Part shown: positions 8,672 through 15,775 of the stretch, piece by piece
Numbering within the stretch: position 1 is the first letter of the stretch
How the letters are laid out: every line of letters begins with the position of its first letter
Assembly (NCBI RefSeq): GCF_001662875.1
Contig: NZ_JPVZ01000003.1
Coordinates: forward strand, 575,121 to 639,120
Reading direction: 5' to 3'
DNA from: Thalassospira tepidiphila MCCC 1A03514
GTDB taxonomy: Bacteria > Pseudomonadota > Alphaproteobacteria > Rhodospirillales > Thalassospiraceae
DNA length: 64,000 bases
Made by a program: the position numbers and the translations under genes
The notes under the pieces: model-generated
What the model was told of the DNA's origin: nothing
Databases searched by the model: none
Seen by the model: the letters and a program-made list of their open reading frames with translations, nothing else

Positions 8672-9850
8672 ATGTTGTTGCTGACCAATGGATCATTGCG
8701 TCTGCTTTTCTTCGCGCAGGCGCTGTATTGGTCCTGTTCACTGATCGGCATTACCCTGACATCGCTTGTCGGTGTATCGCTCGCCCCCGCGCCATCCATG
8801 GCAACTTTGCCACTTGGAATGCTTATGGTCGGCAATCTCGTATCTGTTCATCCGCTTGCCATGTTGATGCAGCGTCGTGGCCGACGTGTCGGGTTGTTTG
8901 TCGGGGCACTCTTTGGGGTCTTGGGGGGCCTGATGGTGGCTTACGGCATTTATATCGGTTCGTTCTGGCTGGTCACGTTTTCCGCCGCACTGATCGGCAC
9001 CTATCAGGCGTCGGCTATGTATTATCGTTACGCGGCGCTGGAAACTGTCGCGCCATCCGAAAAGGGGCGTGCTGCCGCCCTCGTTCTGGGCGGGGGTGTT
9101 CTAGCCGCGCTAATCGCCCCTGAGATTGCTGTTGGGAGCCAAGGCATGTTCCCGGTTCCGTTTGCCGGGGCCTACGTGGCACTGGCAGGCATGGCGGCCT
9201 TGGGCGCGTCCTTGATGATCATGTTGCCAGATGGTGGCATTCCGCAACGTGCCGGGTCGAGCCGGGCGGTTATGTCCGATCTGTTGCGCCGCCCAGTCAT
9301 TCGCGGCGCAATCGCCATCAGTGCCGCCGGGCAGGGGATTATGGTCCTGGTCATGACAGCGACACCGCTTGCGATGAAATATTGTGGCTTTGATGTGGAT
9401 GTGTCGGCCAACGTGATCCGCTGGCATTTGATCGGGATGTTCTTGCCAGCCTTCGTCGCCGGGCCAATGATCGACCGGTTCGGTCCACGCCGGGTCGCAT
9501 CATTCGGGGCGGTTGCACTGGCAATAAGTGTTGGCGTTGCCGTCTCGGGCATTTCGGTTGCCGCTTTTCTGATCAGTTCGTTCCTTCTGGGGATTGGCTG
9601 GAACATGATGCTGTTGGCGGGGACGACGATGCTGGGCGAGGGGCATGATGCGGCGGAACGCGGGTATGCTCAAAGCCTGATGGAGCTTGGCAACAGTGGG
9701 ACGGCGACAGTCGCCACAATTGCCAGCGGGGCATTGATCGCCGGTGCCGGCTGGAGCCTGATCAACTTTGGTGTGTTGCCGGTTTTGGGTGTTGCATTGA
9801 TTTTGATGTGGCGAGGATATGCCGCAAAGCAAGCGACCGCAGACGTCTGA
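8672..9850 (+). CDS. MFS transporter
   Basis: A 392-residue carrier with about 12 transmembrane segments and the major facilitator loop motif QRRGRRVGLFVG between segments 2 and 3. AGGAG lies 9 nt before the ATG. It follows the GlxA-type regulator by 49 bp, so the two probably form one unit. It is clearly related to the MFS protein at 45920-47107: both share VMTATPLAI/AM, an IRWHLIGMF/IQWHVVGMY stretch and a GIGWNMMLLAGTT/GVGWNFMFVGATT stretch at equivalent places. The substrate is unknown. Confidence 0.85.
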   Translation: MLLLTNGSLRLLFFAQALYWSCSLIGITLTSLVGVSLAPAPSMATLPLGMLMVGNLVSVHPLAMLMQRRGRRVGLFVGALFGVLGGLMVAYGIYIGSFWLVTFSAALIGTYQASAMYYRYAALETVAPSEKGRAAALVLGGGVLAALIAPEIAVGSQGMFPVPFAGAYVALAGMAALGASLMIMLPDGGIPQRAGSSRAVMSDLLRRPVIRGAIAISAAGQGIMVLVMTATPLAMKYCGFDVDVSANVIRWHLIGMFLPAFVAGPMIDRFGPRRVASFGAVALAISVGVAVSGISVAAFLISSFLLGIGWNMMLLAGTTMLGEGHDAAERGYAQSLMELGNSGTATVATIASGALIAGAGWSLINFGVLPVLGVALILMWRGYAAKQATADV

Positions 9851-9861
9851 AACCAAAAGAA

Positions 9862-9886
9862 ACCGCCGGTCAAGACGACCGGCGGT
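9862..9886. terminator. Hairpin after MFS gene
   Basis: A perfect 10-bp stem, ACCGCCGGTC and GACCGGCGGT, with a 5-nt loop, 11 bp after the MFS stop. No T-run follows on the plus strand; on the minus strand TTTCTTTTGGTTT follows, so it may act in both directions. Confidence 0.5.
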
Positions 9887-9998
9887 GAAGTTGCAGGGCG
9901 AACGGGGATCGTCGCCCCGGCGCGACTGAAATCGCTTGCATCCCAAGCCGTTCGGGATGGACGAGAACGGGTAGGGTGCGTGCGTAAAGGCAATAAAA

Positions 9999-10018
9999 AA
10001 CCGGCCATCAGGCCGGTT
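9999..10018 (-). terminator. Intrinsic terminator of small minus-strand gene
   Basis: On the minus strand AACCGGCC-TGAT-GGCCGGTT is followed by TTTTATT. The stop codon TGA of the 73-residue gene lies exactly in the loop, so termination begins inside the last codons. Confidence 0.8.
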
Positions 10019-10229
10019 GGGATACCAAACTTGTCGCGTTGCCTGCGACGAATTCCTTGATCTTCTGCAAAACGAAATCGCGTGAACTGTTTTCGCGGGT
10101 ACGGAACAGGACTTCGCGGTCCTGAATGACCAGCCCCATGTAAACAGGGTCGTTATGACCTTCCTTGGTCATCTTGAGGGCGCGAAGGGTATGACCGAGA
10201 TCATCCGTGCTTTGATAGATCGTACGCAT
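10008..10229 (-). CDS. Small conserved-looking protein, unknown function
   Basis: A 73-residue protein beginning MRTIYQSTDDLGHTLRALKM. I do not recognise the family. It has a mixed alpha/beta pattern, no signal peptide and no membrane segment. The start at 10229 is chosen because GGAG lies 6 nt upstream on the minus strand; the frame remains open to 10349, but that extension is lower quality. The gene is a single unit ended by the terminator at 9999-10018, and lies opposite the tRNA-Ser promoter region. The dedicated terminator and ribosome site are the main arguments that it is real. Confidence 0.62.
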   Translation of the reverse strand: MRTIYQSTDDLGHTLRALKMTKEGHNDPVYMGLVIQDREVLFRTRENSSRDFVLQKIKEFVAGNATSLVSQPA

Positions 10230-10447
10230 TTTTCTCCAACCAGCATTTACGTCAAAAGACGGTGAAAAACCAATCGACCACACCGTTATGACAGCTGTTT
10301 TTTTCTGTCCGATGACAGCCGTGTGATGGTTTGAAGACTCTTTTCCCAATCAACCGGGAAATGCAGTGAGCAATGCAGTCAAAAAGCTGCTGGTTTTATT
10401 TAGCAGGACTGTTAAAAAGAAAACGACCTTAACGCCGGTTTCGGGCA

Positions 10448-10476
10448 TTGACATGCGCCATGGCGATGTTTAAGAA
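10448..10476 (+). promoter_or_regulatory. Promoter of tRNA-Ser
   Basis: TTGACA at 10448-10453, a 17-bp spacer and TAAGAA at 10471-10476 make a good sigma-70 type promoter, 36 bp before the mature 5' end of the tRNA. Confidence 0.65.
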
Positions 10477-10511
10477 AGGCGTCGTTCCGCAGGGAACACC
10501 AAGGACATAAA

Positions 10512-10604
10512 GGGCAAGTGGCCGAGTGGCTGAAGGCGCTCCCCTGCTAAGGGAGTATAGGGTCAAAAGCCCTATCGAGGGTTCGAATCCCTCCTTGCCC
10601 GCCA
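10512..10604 (+). tRNA. tRNA-Ser (anticodon GCU)
   Basis: A 93-nt class II tRNA including the encoded CCA. Acceptor stem GGGCAAG (10512-10518) pairs with CTTGCCC before the discriminator G and CCA. The anticodon stem-loop is CTCCC-CTGCTAA-GGGAG with anticodon GCT, reading AGC and AGU. A long variable arm (TAGGGTC...GACCCTA-like pairing region) and the T-arm GAGGG-TTCGAAT-CCCTC are present, as expected for serine. Confidence 0.96.
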
Positions 10605-10610
10605 TTGATT

Positions 10611-10636
10611 AAAGCACCCCAAAAGGGTGCTTTTTT
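10611..10636 (+). terminator. Terminator of tRNA-Ser
   Basis: AAAGCACCC and GGGTGCTTT form a 9-bp stem, followed by TTT, 7 bp after the tRNA CCA. Beyond it, 10637-10890 holds no gene I can support. Confidence 0.85.
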
Positions 10637-10890
10637 CGTTTCGAGCCCGCGCATTTGGGCCGTGGCCGACGCGATTGATCATGGTGAGGCCAGATCCGTT
10701 CCCAAATCACGTTCGCTCATCGCAAGAGATCAAAAATTACAACTGTTTAGTACATAGTGCCACCGGCGCAGCCAGCTTGATTTCATCTGTTTCCTATGAT
10801 CTATCTGACAAGCTCCAAGCTGAAGGTGGAACAGAAAAAAGGCTTGAGCGTTCTGGTGTGCAGTAAAACAAGAAAACAGACGGGGCCGGA

Positions 10891-11751
10891 ATGACGAGCC
10901 AGTTAAGCTATCTGAGCATTGATCGCCGAGATAATCTGAGCAGAGAAGAGTTTATTGACCAGTATCTTAAGCCCAAACGTCCCGTCATCATGCGCAGTTT
11001 CGCCGCAAACTGGCCTGCATTGGAAAAGTGGTCTTATGACTATCTGAAGCAGGGCTGTGGCGATGTCGAGGTGCCGCTTTACAGCGAGGCATTTGCGAAC
11101 TCGGACAACGACTATCTCGATTCAACCCAAAGCATGCCCTTTGGCGAATATCTTGATCTTATTCAGGCGGGGCCGACACCGCTTCGCATGTTTTTGTTCA
11201 ATGTGTTCAAGCATATGCCACAACTGCGCGAGGATTTTTCATATCCTGACCTTGGCGTCACGTTCCTGAAAAATCATCCATTCCTGTTTGTTGGTGGTCA
11301 GGACGCCTATGTCGATATTCATTACGACCTTGATCACAGTCATGTTTTCCTGACGCAGATGACCGGCACCAAACGTGTGATCCTGTATGGAAGCGAAAAC
11401 GGACGGCACCTGTATCAGCATCCGCTGACTGTTTCGTGCAATATCGATTTTCGAAACCCGGATCTGGAACGCTATCCCAAGCTTAAGGATATTCACGGTT
11501 ATGAATGCATTCTGGAGCCGGGGGATACCATCTTTATCCCCAGCCGCTGGTGGCATTTTATCGAATACAGCTCGGCTGGCATCAGCCTGACATTACGTGC
11601 CTTGCCTGAAACCTGGCCTGCGCGTGCGGCCGGTCTTGCCAGCATCTTCAAGCTCAAGGTCATTGACCAGTATGTCGGCAAGATGATTGGCGAGAAGAAG
11701 TGGTATCAGATGAAAGAAGACTGGGCACACGCCCGGGCGCGAAAGGCTTGA
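10891..11751 (+). CDS. Cupin-like/JmjC domain protein (probable 2-OG dioxygenase)
   Basis: A 286-residue protein of the JmjC-like cupin_8 family, which contains Fe(II)/2-oxoglutarate-dependent hydroxylases. The N-terminal part has KPKRPVIMRSFAANWPALEKW, typical of the family. The iron site is visible as HYD (in VDIHYDLDHSHVFL, about residue 150) with a distal histidine in PSRWWHFIEYSS (about residue 223). Such proteins hydroxylate proteins or small molecules; the substrate is unknown. It is convergent with olsA, with only 8 bp between stop codons, and both share the terminator at 11742-11771. Confidence 0.82.
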   Translation: MTSQLSYLSIDRRDNLSREEFIDQYLKPKRPVIMRSFAANWPALEKWSYDYLKQGCGDVEVPLYSEAFANSDNDYLDSTQSMPFGEYLDLIQAGPTPLRMFLFNVFKHMPQLREDFSYPDLGVTFLKNHPFLFVGGQDAYVDIHYDLDHSHVFLTQMTGTKRVILYGSENGRHLYQHPLTVSCNIDFRNPDLERYPKLKDIHGYECILEPGDTIFIPSRWWHFIEYSSAGISLTLRALPETWPARAAGLASIFKLKVIDQYVGKMIGEKKWYQMKEDWAHARARKA

Positions 11752-11771
11752 GGCTCGCCTCAAGCCTTTTT
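11742..11771. terminator. Bidirectional terminator shared by convergent genes
   Basis: A perfect 12-bp stem AAAGGCTTGAGG (11742-11753) and CCTCAAGCCTTT (11758-11769) with a CTCG loop, then TT. The stop codon of the JmjC gene (11749-11751) lies in the left arm and that of olsA (11760-11762 on the other strand) in the right arm. Confidence 0.85.
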
Positions 11772-12641
11772 CAGGATGATGTCATAGCCGTTTTGAACCC
11801 CGGCATGGGCCCATCGCGTCAGTTCCTTGCGGTTATCAAATTCGGATACCGGACGGCTTGGGCTGAAATGGACTTTGACGGTACAGCCCGACGTTGCCAT
11901 GAACCGCCAGAAATGGAAGGCAAGGGTCGTGTCGTCAAACCAGGGGTAAAGAACCGTTTCCGGTTCTGGCGAAGATGCACTCGCGCTGTCTTTCAGGCAT
12001 AAAACGGTTATCGGCTGAACGTGGCAAACTTCAGCGATCTTTTCATCAAACACAAATTCCATCAGCGACGATTTGAACGGCAGTACGACACTGCCATCCG
12101 TGCTTGTCCCTTCGGCAAACAGAACCAGCCGACGGTCGGGCAGGATCTTGTCGCGCAGGATCTTGATCTGTTCGTGGGATTTGATGGCCCGACGTTCAAC
12201 GAAAATGGTTTGGCAACAGCGCGCAAGGAACCCGATCCCCGGCCAACTGCGAACTTCGGACTTGGCGATGAAATTTACGGTGAACAGCGCATTGATCACC
12301 GGAATGTCGAGGTAAGACGTATGGTTCCCCAACAGCAGCAGTGGAAGGGTTTCGCTTGGCGATCCGGTGACTTCGACCTTGATGCCTGTGATCTTGCGGG
12401 CACCAAGATGCCAGATGCGGACAATCTGGGAACTGGCCCGGAGCTTGAGACCTTCAAGGATCAGGAAAGGGATCAGCATCGCAAACAGCCACACCATTAG
12501 CGTCGTGAATTTGAGCCCTGCCTTCACGTGCTGTGCTGGTGTTATCGGTGCAGTGATGTGGGGTGTTGCCATCTGGTCCAAAGCGCTTGAAAACCCTTGT
12601 TTGACGTCACGGATGTTTCTTTTAACAGTAATCGCACTCAC
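11760..12641 (-). CDS. olsA: Lyso-ornithine lipid / 1-acylglycerol-type acyltransferase
   Basis: A 293-residue PlsC-family acyltransferase with an N-terminal membrane segment (LMVWLFAMLIPFLILEG). The catalytic HxxxxD box is in LGNHTSYLDIPV (about residue 107) and the substrate box FAEGTSTDG lies about 70 residues further on. It overlaps the upstream gene by 4 bp (ATGA), and that gene encodes an OlsB-like N-acyltransferase. OlsB adds a 3-hydroxyacyl chain to ornithine and OlsA adds the second acyl chain, giving ornithine lipid, a phosphorus-free membrane lipid. The specific assignment rests on this pairing; alone it could be a general PlsC. Confidence 0.8.
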   Translation of the reverse strand: MSAITVKRNIRDVKQGFSSALDQMATPHITAPITPAQHVKAGLKFTTLMVWLFAMLIPFLILEGLKLRASSQIVRIWHLGARKITGIKVEVTGSPSETLPLLLLGNHTSYLDIPVINALFTVNFIAKSEVRSWPGIGFLARCCQTIFVERRAIKSHEQIKILRDKILPDRRLVLFAEGTSTDGSVVLPFKSSLMEFVFDEKIAEVCHVQPITVLCLKDSASASSPEPETVLYPWFDDTTLAFHFWRFMATSGCTVKVHFSPSRPVSEFDNRKELTRWAHAGVQNGYDIILKKA

Positions 12642-13417
12642 GCGTTTAGAGGTGTGAGATCAAGGCGATCAGCCTGTTTTTTGTAGAATCTGTAGTATTG
12701 GTCGGGGACCTTGGCGACATCGACCGTAATCAATACATCAAGCGTCTTGAAATCAGGATCAAGTGCGACGCCATCGCCAACAACGCCACCCAGCGACAAA
12801 TAGGCTTTGATCAGGGGGGGTAATTTCGCAAGAGCCTCGTCCGGATCAATGTCGTCTTTTGCCATGCGTTCCATCGACTGATAATCGAGTGCGTGCGCAA
12901 TATGAGGTTCATCATCCAGCCGGTAGTGATGCAGGTATGACAGTTCGTAGGCGATCTTGTCGATATCGGTCGCATGGAAGCTTGCGCAGCCGAACAGATA
13001 GCGAATGTCATGATTGAAGATCAGTTTGGTGATGCCGCGCCACAGAAGCTGAATGGCCTTGCCATCGCGATAATCCTTGTGAACACAGGATCGGCCGACT
13101 TCCATGCAGTTGTCTTTCACGGCGTCAAGCAGGGGAATGGAGAACTCTTCCTGCGCGATGTATGACAGATCTGCGGGTTTCTGTTGCGAAAGCAGCAATC
13201 TGGTGGTGGCGATGACTTTCTTGTCATTTTCATTATCCACGACCAGCAGGTGTTCGCAGAACGCGTCGAATTTATCGCTATCAAGGCCGGCCGAGTGTTG
13301 CTCGGTCATGGCTTTGGCGTGAAATTCGCCAAAGAAGACCTCAAAGCGAAGTTCTTGCGCCGCTTTCAGGTCTTGTTTGGTCTTGGCGAGATGAACAGAA
13401 AATCTACCGGATGCCAT
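12638..13417 (-). CDS. olsB: OlsB-like ornithine N-acyltransferase (GNAT fold)
   Basis: A 259-residue protein of the hemolysin/OlsB GNAT-like acyltransferase family. Diagnostic stretches are RFEVFFGEF near residue 25, then CMEVGRSCVHKDYRDGKAIQ and YLFGCASFHATD in the central part, all typical of OlsB, which transfers 3-hydroxyacyl groups from acyl-ACP to ornithine. It is coupled by a 4-bp overlap to olsA, the normal olsBA arrangement in alphaproteobacteria. A CRP-type box lies 62-77 bp upstream of its start. Ornithine lipids commonly rise under phosphate limitation, but no Pho box was recognised here. Confidence 0.8.
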   Translation of the reverse strand: MASGRFSVHLAKTKQDLKAAQELRFEVFFGEFHAKAMTEQHSAGLDSDKFDAFCEHLLVVDNENDKKVIATTRLLLSQQKPADLSYIAQEEFSIPLLDAVKDNCMEVGRSCVHKDYRDGKAIQLLWRGITKLIFNHDIRYLFGCASFHATDIDKIAYELSYLHHYRLDDEPHIAHALDYQSMERMAKDDIDPDEALAKLPPLIKAYLSLGGVVGDGVALDPDFKTLDVLITVDVAKVPDQYYRFYKKQADRLDLTPLNA

Positions 13418-13770
13418 ATTGGAAATTAATTCTGTTGTTCTAATGAAACTTGGTTGCCGTCGCTTTTCGCGATGACAGAGTGATTTGTATCACATAATGA
13501 ACTGTCTATGAAAACAATATGATAGCGTTAAATCGACCAGTGTTTTCGGTCGAACATCATCGCGGATTGAAAAGCCCAAGGCGTATTGATGACAAGGTCA
13601 AATGCGTCATCTGGTATTGCCGTGATCTGCCCGGTGACCAATCCAGAAAAATATTCTCTGCTGTATGGCATAAAGGTGGCTGGTGAAACGTTATCCTTAC
13701 TGGGCTTGTCGCAATTTTGGGCAAAGTTCCCACATGAGTTTGGATGTTTTTCACGATGACAGAGGTCGCC
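13418..13770. other. Divergent intergenic region olsB / CigR-like gene
   Basis: A 353-bp stretch with no supported gene. It holds the CRP-type box at 13479-13494 and a dyad TCGACC-N9-GGTCGA (13533-13538 and 13548-13553). The remainder shows no recognised element. Confidence 0.5.
13479..13494. promoter_or_regulatory. CRP/FNR-family type operator
   Basis: AGTGA-TTTGTA-TCACA matches the CRP consensus TGTGA-N6-TCACA at 9 of 10 defined positions. It is 62 bp before olsB. The regulator could be any CRP/FNR family member. Confidence 0.5.
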
Positions 13771-14241
13771 ATGCCGTTCACAACCAGTTGGGTCAAAGCA
13801 ATTACGACCGGTTTTGTTCTTGTCGGTGCCAGTCTTGCCCTGACAGCACCTGTACAGTCACATCCGGCCAATCAGGAACATGATCACACTGTCGTCGAAC
13901 TTGCCCAAGGTGGCGGTATTTTCAGTGATGAAGAACGGCGTATTATTCACGATGTGCTTGATATCGCGACCGGGCAGACTGACCAAGATAGCGACAAAAA
14001 GAACAAGGGTAACAAGGGTAAAGGCAACAAAGGTTTGCCGCCCGGTATTGCCATGAAGCTTGAGCGCGGCGGTACCTTGCCACCCGGCATTGCCAAGCGC
14101 GATTTGCCCGATAACCTGATTTCACGACTTCCTGCGCGCACGGACGGTGCGCTGCGTCAGATCGTTGGCGACGATGTCGTGCTGATCGAAAAGGGGACCG
14201 AGATCATTCTTGATGTGATCCGGGATGTTGCCGGGAACTAA
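13771..14241 (+). CDS. CigR-like (RcnB-related) exported protein
   Basis: A 156-residue exported protein. The signal peptide (TTGFVLVGASLALTAPVQS) is followed by an acidic/histidine patch, then a low-complexity Lys/Gly/Asn run (residues about 72-84), then the repeated unit GLPPGIAMKLERGGTLPPGI and DLPDNLISRLP, then VLIEKGTEIILDVI. The LPPGI...LP...V-LI pattern is that of the RcnB/CigR family, whose Salmonella member CigR is an anti-virulence factor; the molecular role is poorly known. ATG 13771 is chosen because AGAGG lies 6 nt upstream; two further in-frame ATGs lie at 13744 and 13756. Confidence 0.7.
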   Translation: MPFTTSWVKAITTGFVLVGASLALTAPVQSHPANQEHDHTVVELAQGGGIFSDEERRIIHDVLDIATGQTDQDSDKKNKGNKGKGNKGLPPGIAMKLERGGTLPPGIAKRDLPDNLISRLPARTDGALRQIVGDDVVLIEKGTEIILDVIRDVAGN

Positions 14242-14267
14242 GTGGTATTGCCTGCATCCGACAGAAA

Positions 14268-14298
14268 GAAAGCGGCGCCTGTTTGGCACCGCTTTTTG
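14268..14298. terminator. Terminator between convergent genes
   Basis: AAAGCGGCGCC and GGCACCGCTTT pair with one mismatch around TGTTT, followed by TT. It serves the CigR-like gene and possibly the AsnC-domain gene from the other side. Confidence 0.65.
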
Positions 14299-14330
14299 TT
14301 ATGCAAGCGTGTTTTTCGGCCGTTTGGCCC

Positions 14331-14573
14331 TCAGGTGAAGGCGTTAAAGGTAATGATGGTCTGGGTATCCTTGATATGAGGCAGCTTGTGGATACTTTCG
14401 TTCACATAGCGCCCAATATCCTGTCCGTCATCAATATATACCTTGACCAACAATTCAAACGGGCCGGAGATGGAATAGACTTCGGAAACGCCTTCGACTT
14501 CTTCAACAAGCGCTGCTGCGACGTCATAGGCTTTGCCAAGTTCACATTTCACAAAGATGAAAAATGGATGCAT
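14331..14573 (-). CDS. Stand-alone Lrp/AsnC ligand-binding (RAM) domain protein
   Basis: An 80-residue protein that consists only of the alpha/beta effector domain of Lrp/AsnC regulators: MHPFFIFVKCELGKAYDVAA, then VEGVSEVYSISGPFELLVKV and the C-terminal TQTIITF strand. There is no helix-turn-helix. Such stand-alone RAM domains form ring oligomers and bind amino acids; the physiological role is unclear. It is 97 bp downstream of the PfkB kinase on the same strand and may be cotranscribed. Confidence 0.85.
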   Translation of the reverse strand: MHPFFIFVKCELGKAYDVAAALVEEVEGVSEVYSISGPFELLVKVYIDDGQDIGRYVNESIHKLPHIKDTQTIITFNAFT

Positions 14574-14670
14574 CGGATCGGCTCCGGTTTGAAGTTGAAT
14601 TCAGGACAAGCTACCTGCGTTGCATGATCCATGCAATCATCAAGCAGGATCTTGGTTTGGCCCCTTTGGG

Positions 14671-15618
14671 TCAAAGGACTTTTCTTTCGGCCTTTGCTGC
14701 GCGTTCCGTGACTGCGTCCAGCGTCAGATCCCAAACAGTGGTGCCCTCGGTTTCTGCCGTCAGGCTTGCCATCGCAAGGCCCGATGCCATTGCATCGTCA
14801 AAGCTCGTATGTGGTTTCGAGTAAGCCGACAGAAAACCGGAATAGAAGGCATCACCCGCACCATTGACGTCCTTGACCTTGGTGGGCAACGGATGCCAGA
14901 ACGCCGTCCCCGATGCCGACGAGGACACAACCCCTTGGGCACCAAGCGTGATCACGATATCCGGGATACCCTTGCCGCGCAAAAGCTCGACCGCGACTTT
15001 CGCCTGCGCAAGATCGTTGATCTCGATGCCGGTCAGAATGCGTGTTTCTGCGCGGTTGGCAATCAGCAGGTCCAGTTTATCAAGCACCGGCTTGAACCTT
15101 ACTGCCTTGCTGGGGGAAACAGTGGCTGCGCAGAATTTTGTCGTCTGTTTGTTTTCGGCAAGCCACATGATGCTTTCGGTTGGCAGGTTCGCATCAACCA
15201 ACCACCAGGGCCGTGCCAGAAGGTTTGCCAGATGCGGTTCAAGGCGATCAATGGTCAGCAGGTCATAGACCTCGGCATTCATCATGCCGAGCGCGAGTTC
15301 GCCGGTTTCATCAAGAAGGGCCGTGTAACCGGCCGTTGCCATGCCACTGATCTTCATCAGATGGCGGGTATCGATCCCAAGTTCGGACAGCGCCTCGATC
15401 ACCTGATCGCCGTCACCGTCGTCCCCGACAGCACCAAGCATTGCGACATTATTGCCCAGAAGCCTCAGATGCACCGCAATGTTGCGGCTGACACCGCCAG
15501 GTTTGCGATGCAAGGTCCGAACCGGGTTCGAGGCAGCGGGGACAAAAGTCTCGGTACATTGCAGGGTGCGGTCGAAATGGGCGGCACCAAAGCAAAGAAT
15601 GTTGGCATTAGGCGTCAT
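14671..15618 (-). CDS. PfkB family kinase, resembles pseudouridine kinase
   Basis: A 315-residue ribokinase-fold sugar/nucleoside kinase. The N-terminal glycine motif PGGVSRNIAVHLRLLGN and the C-terminal catalytic motif VNGAGDAFYSGFL (about residue 255) are both present. PGGVSRNIA and the TALLDETGEL stretch resemble E. coli pseudouridine kinase PsuK more than ribokinase or fructokinase. No psuG (pseudouridine-5'-phosphate glycosidase) is in the window, so another nucleoside or sugar substrate is possible. The start 15618 (MTPNANILCFGAAH) is chosen at the beginning of the fold; the frame runs up to 15720. It is part of the nucleoside region. Confidence 0.75.
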   Translation of the reverse strand: MTPNANILCFGAAHFDRTLQCTETFVPAASNPVRTLHRKPGGVSRNIAVHLRLLGNNVAMLGAVGDDGDGDQVIEALSELGIDTRHLMKISGMATAGYTALLDETGELALGMMNAEVYDLLTIDRLEPHLANLLARPWWLVDANLPTESIMWLAENKQTTKFCAATVSPSKAVRFKPVLDKLDLLIANRAETRILTGIEINDLAQAKVAVELLRGKGIPDIVITLGAQGVVSSSASGTAFWHPLPTKVKDVNGAGDAFYSGFLSAYSKPHTSFDDAMASGLAMASLTAETEGTTVWDLTLDAVTERAAKAERKVL

Positions 15619-15720
15619 AGAGAACGGGTGCTCTTTGTCGTGGGACGTCACGCAGGTGACGGTCATGTGCTGTAAGCGATGTTGATAAGCCTCAAGCGCG
15701 CATGAAGGCAAGGAAAACAA

Positions 15721-15748
15721 AAAGGCAGTCCGTTACAGACTGCCTTTC
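15721..15748 (-). terminator. Terminator of 5'-nucleotidase gene
   Basis: On the minus strand AAGGCAGTC-TGTAAC-GGACTGCCTT is followed by TTTGTTTTCC, 27 bp after the stop codon. Confidence 0.75.
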
Positions 15749-15775
15749 GGTCACTTGTTCACGCAGAAAACCTGT

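Noticed and set aside
10627..10866. 79-codon open frame after tRNA-Ser
   Set aside because: Starts inside the tRNA terminator, lacks a ribosome site and domain-like sequence.
13557..13871. 104-codon minus-strand frame in the olsB / CigR-like gap
   Set aside because: Overlaps the start and signal peptide of the CigR-like gene and has no ribosome site.
13994..14036. Tandem repeat in the CigR-like gene (AACAAGGGTA units)
   Set aside because: It encodes the Lys-Gly-Asn linker in frame; treated as protein low complexity rather than a DNA repeat element.
14620..15675. 351-codon open frame opposite the PfkB kinase
   Set aside because: Shadow of a gene with clear kinase motifs.
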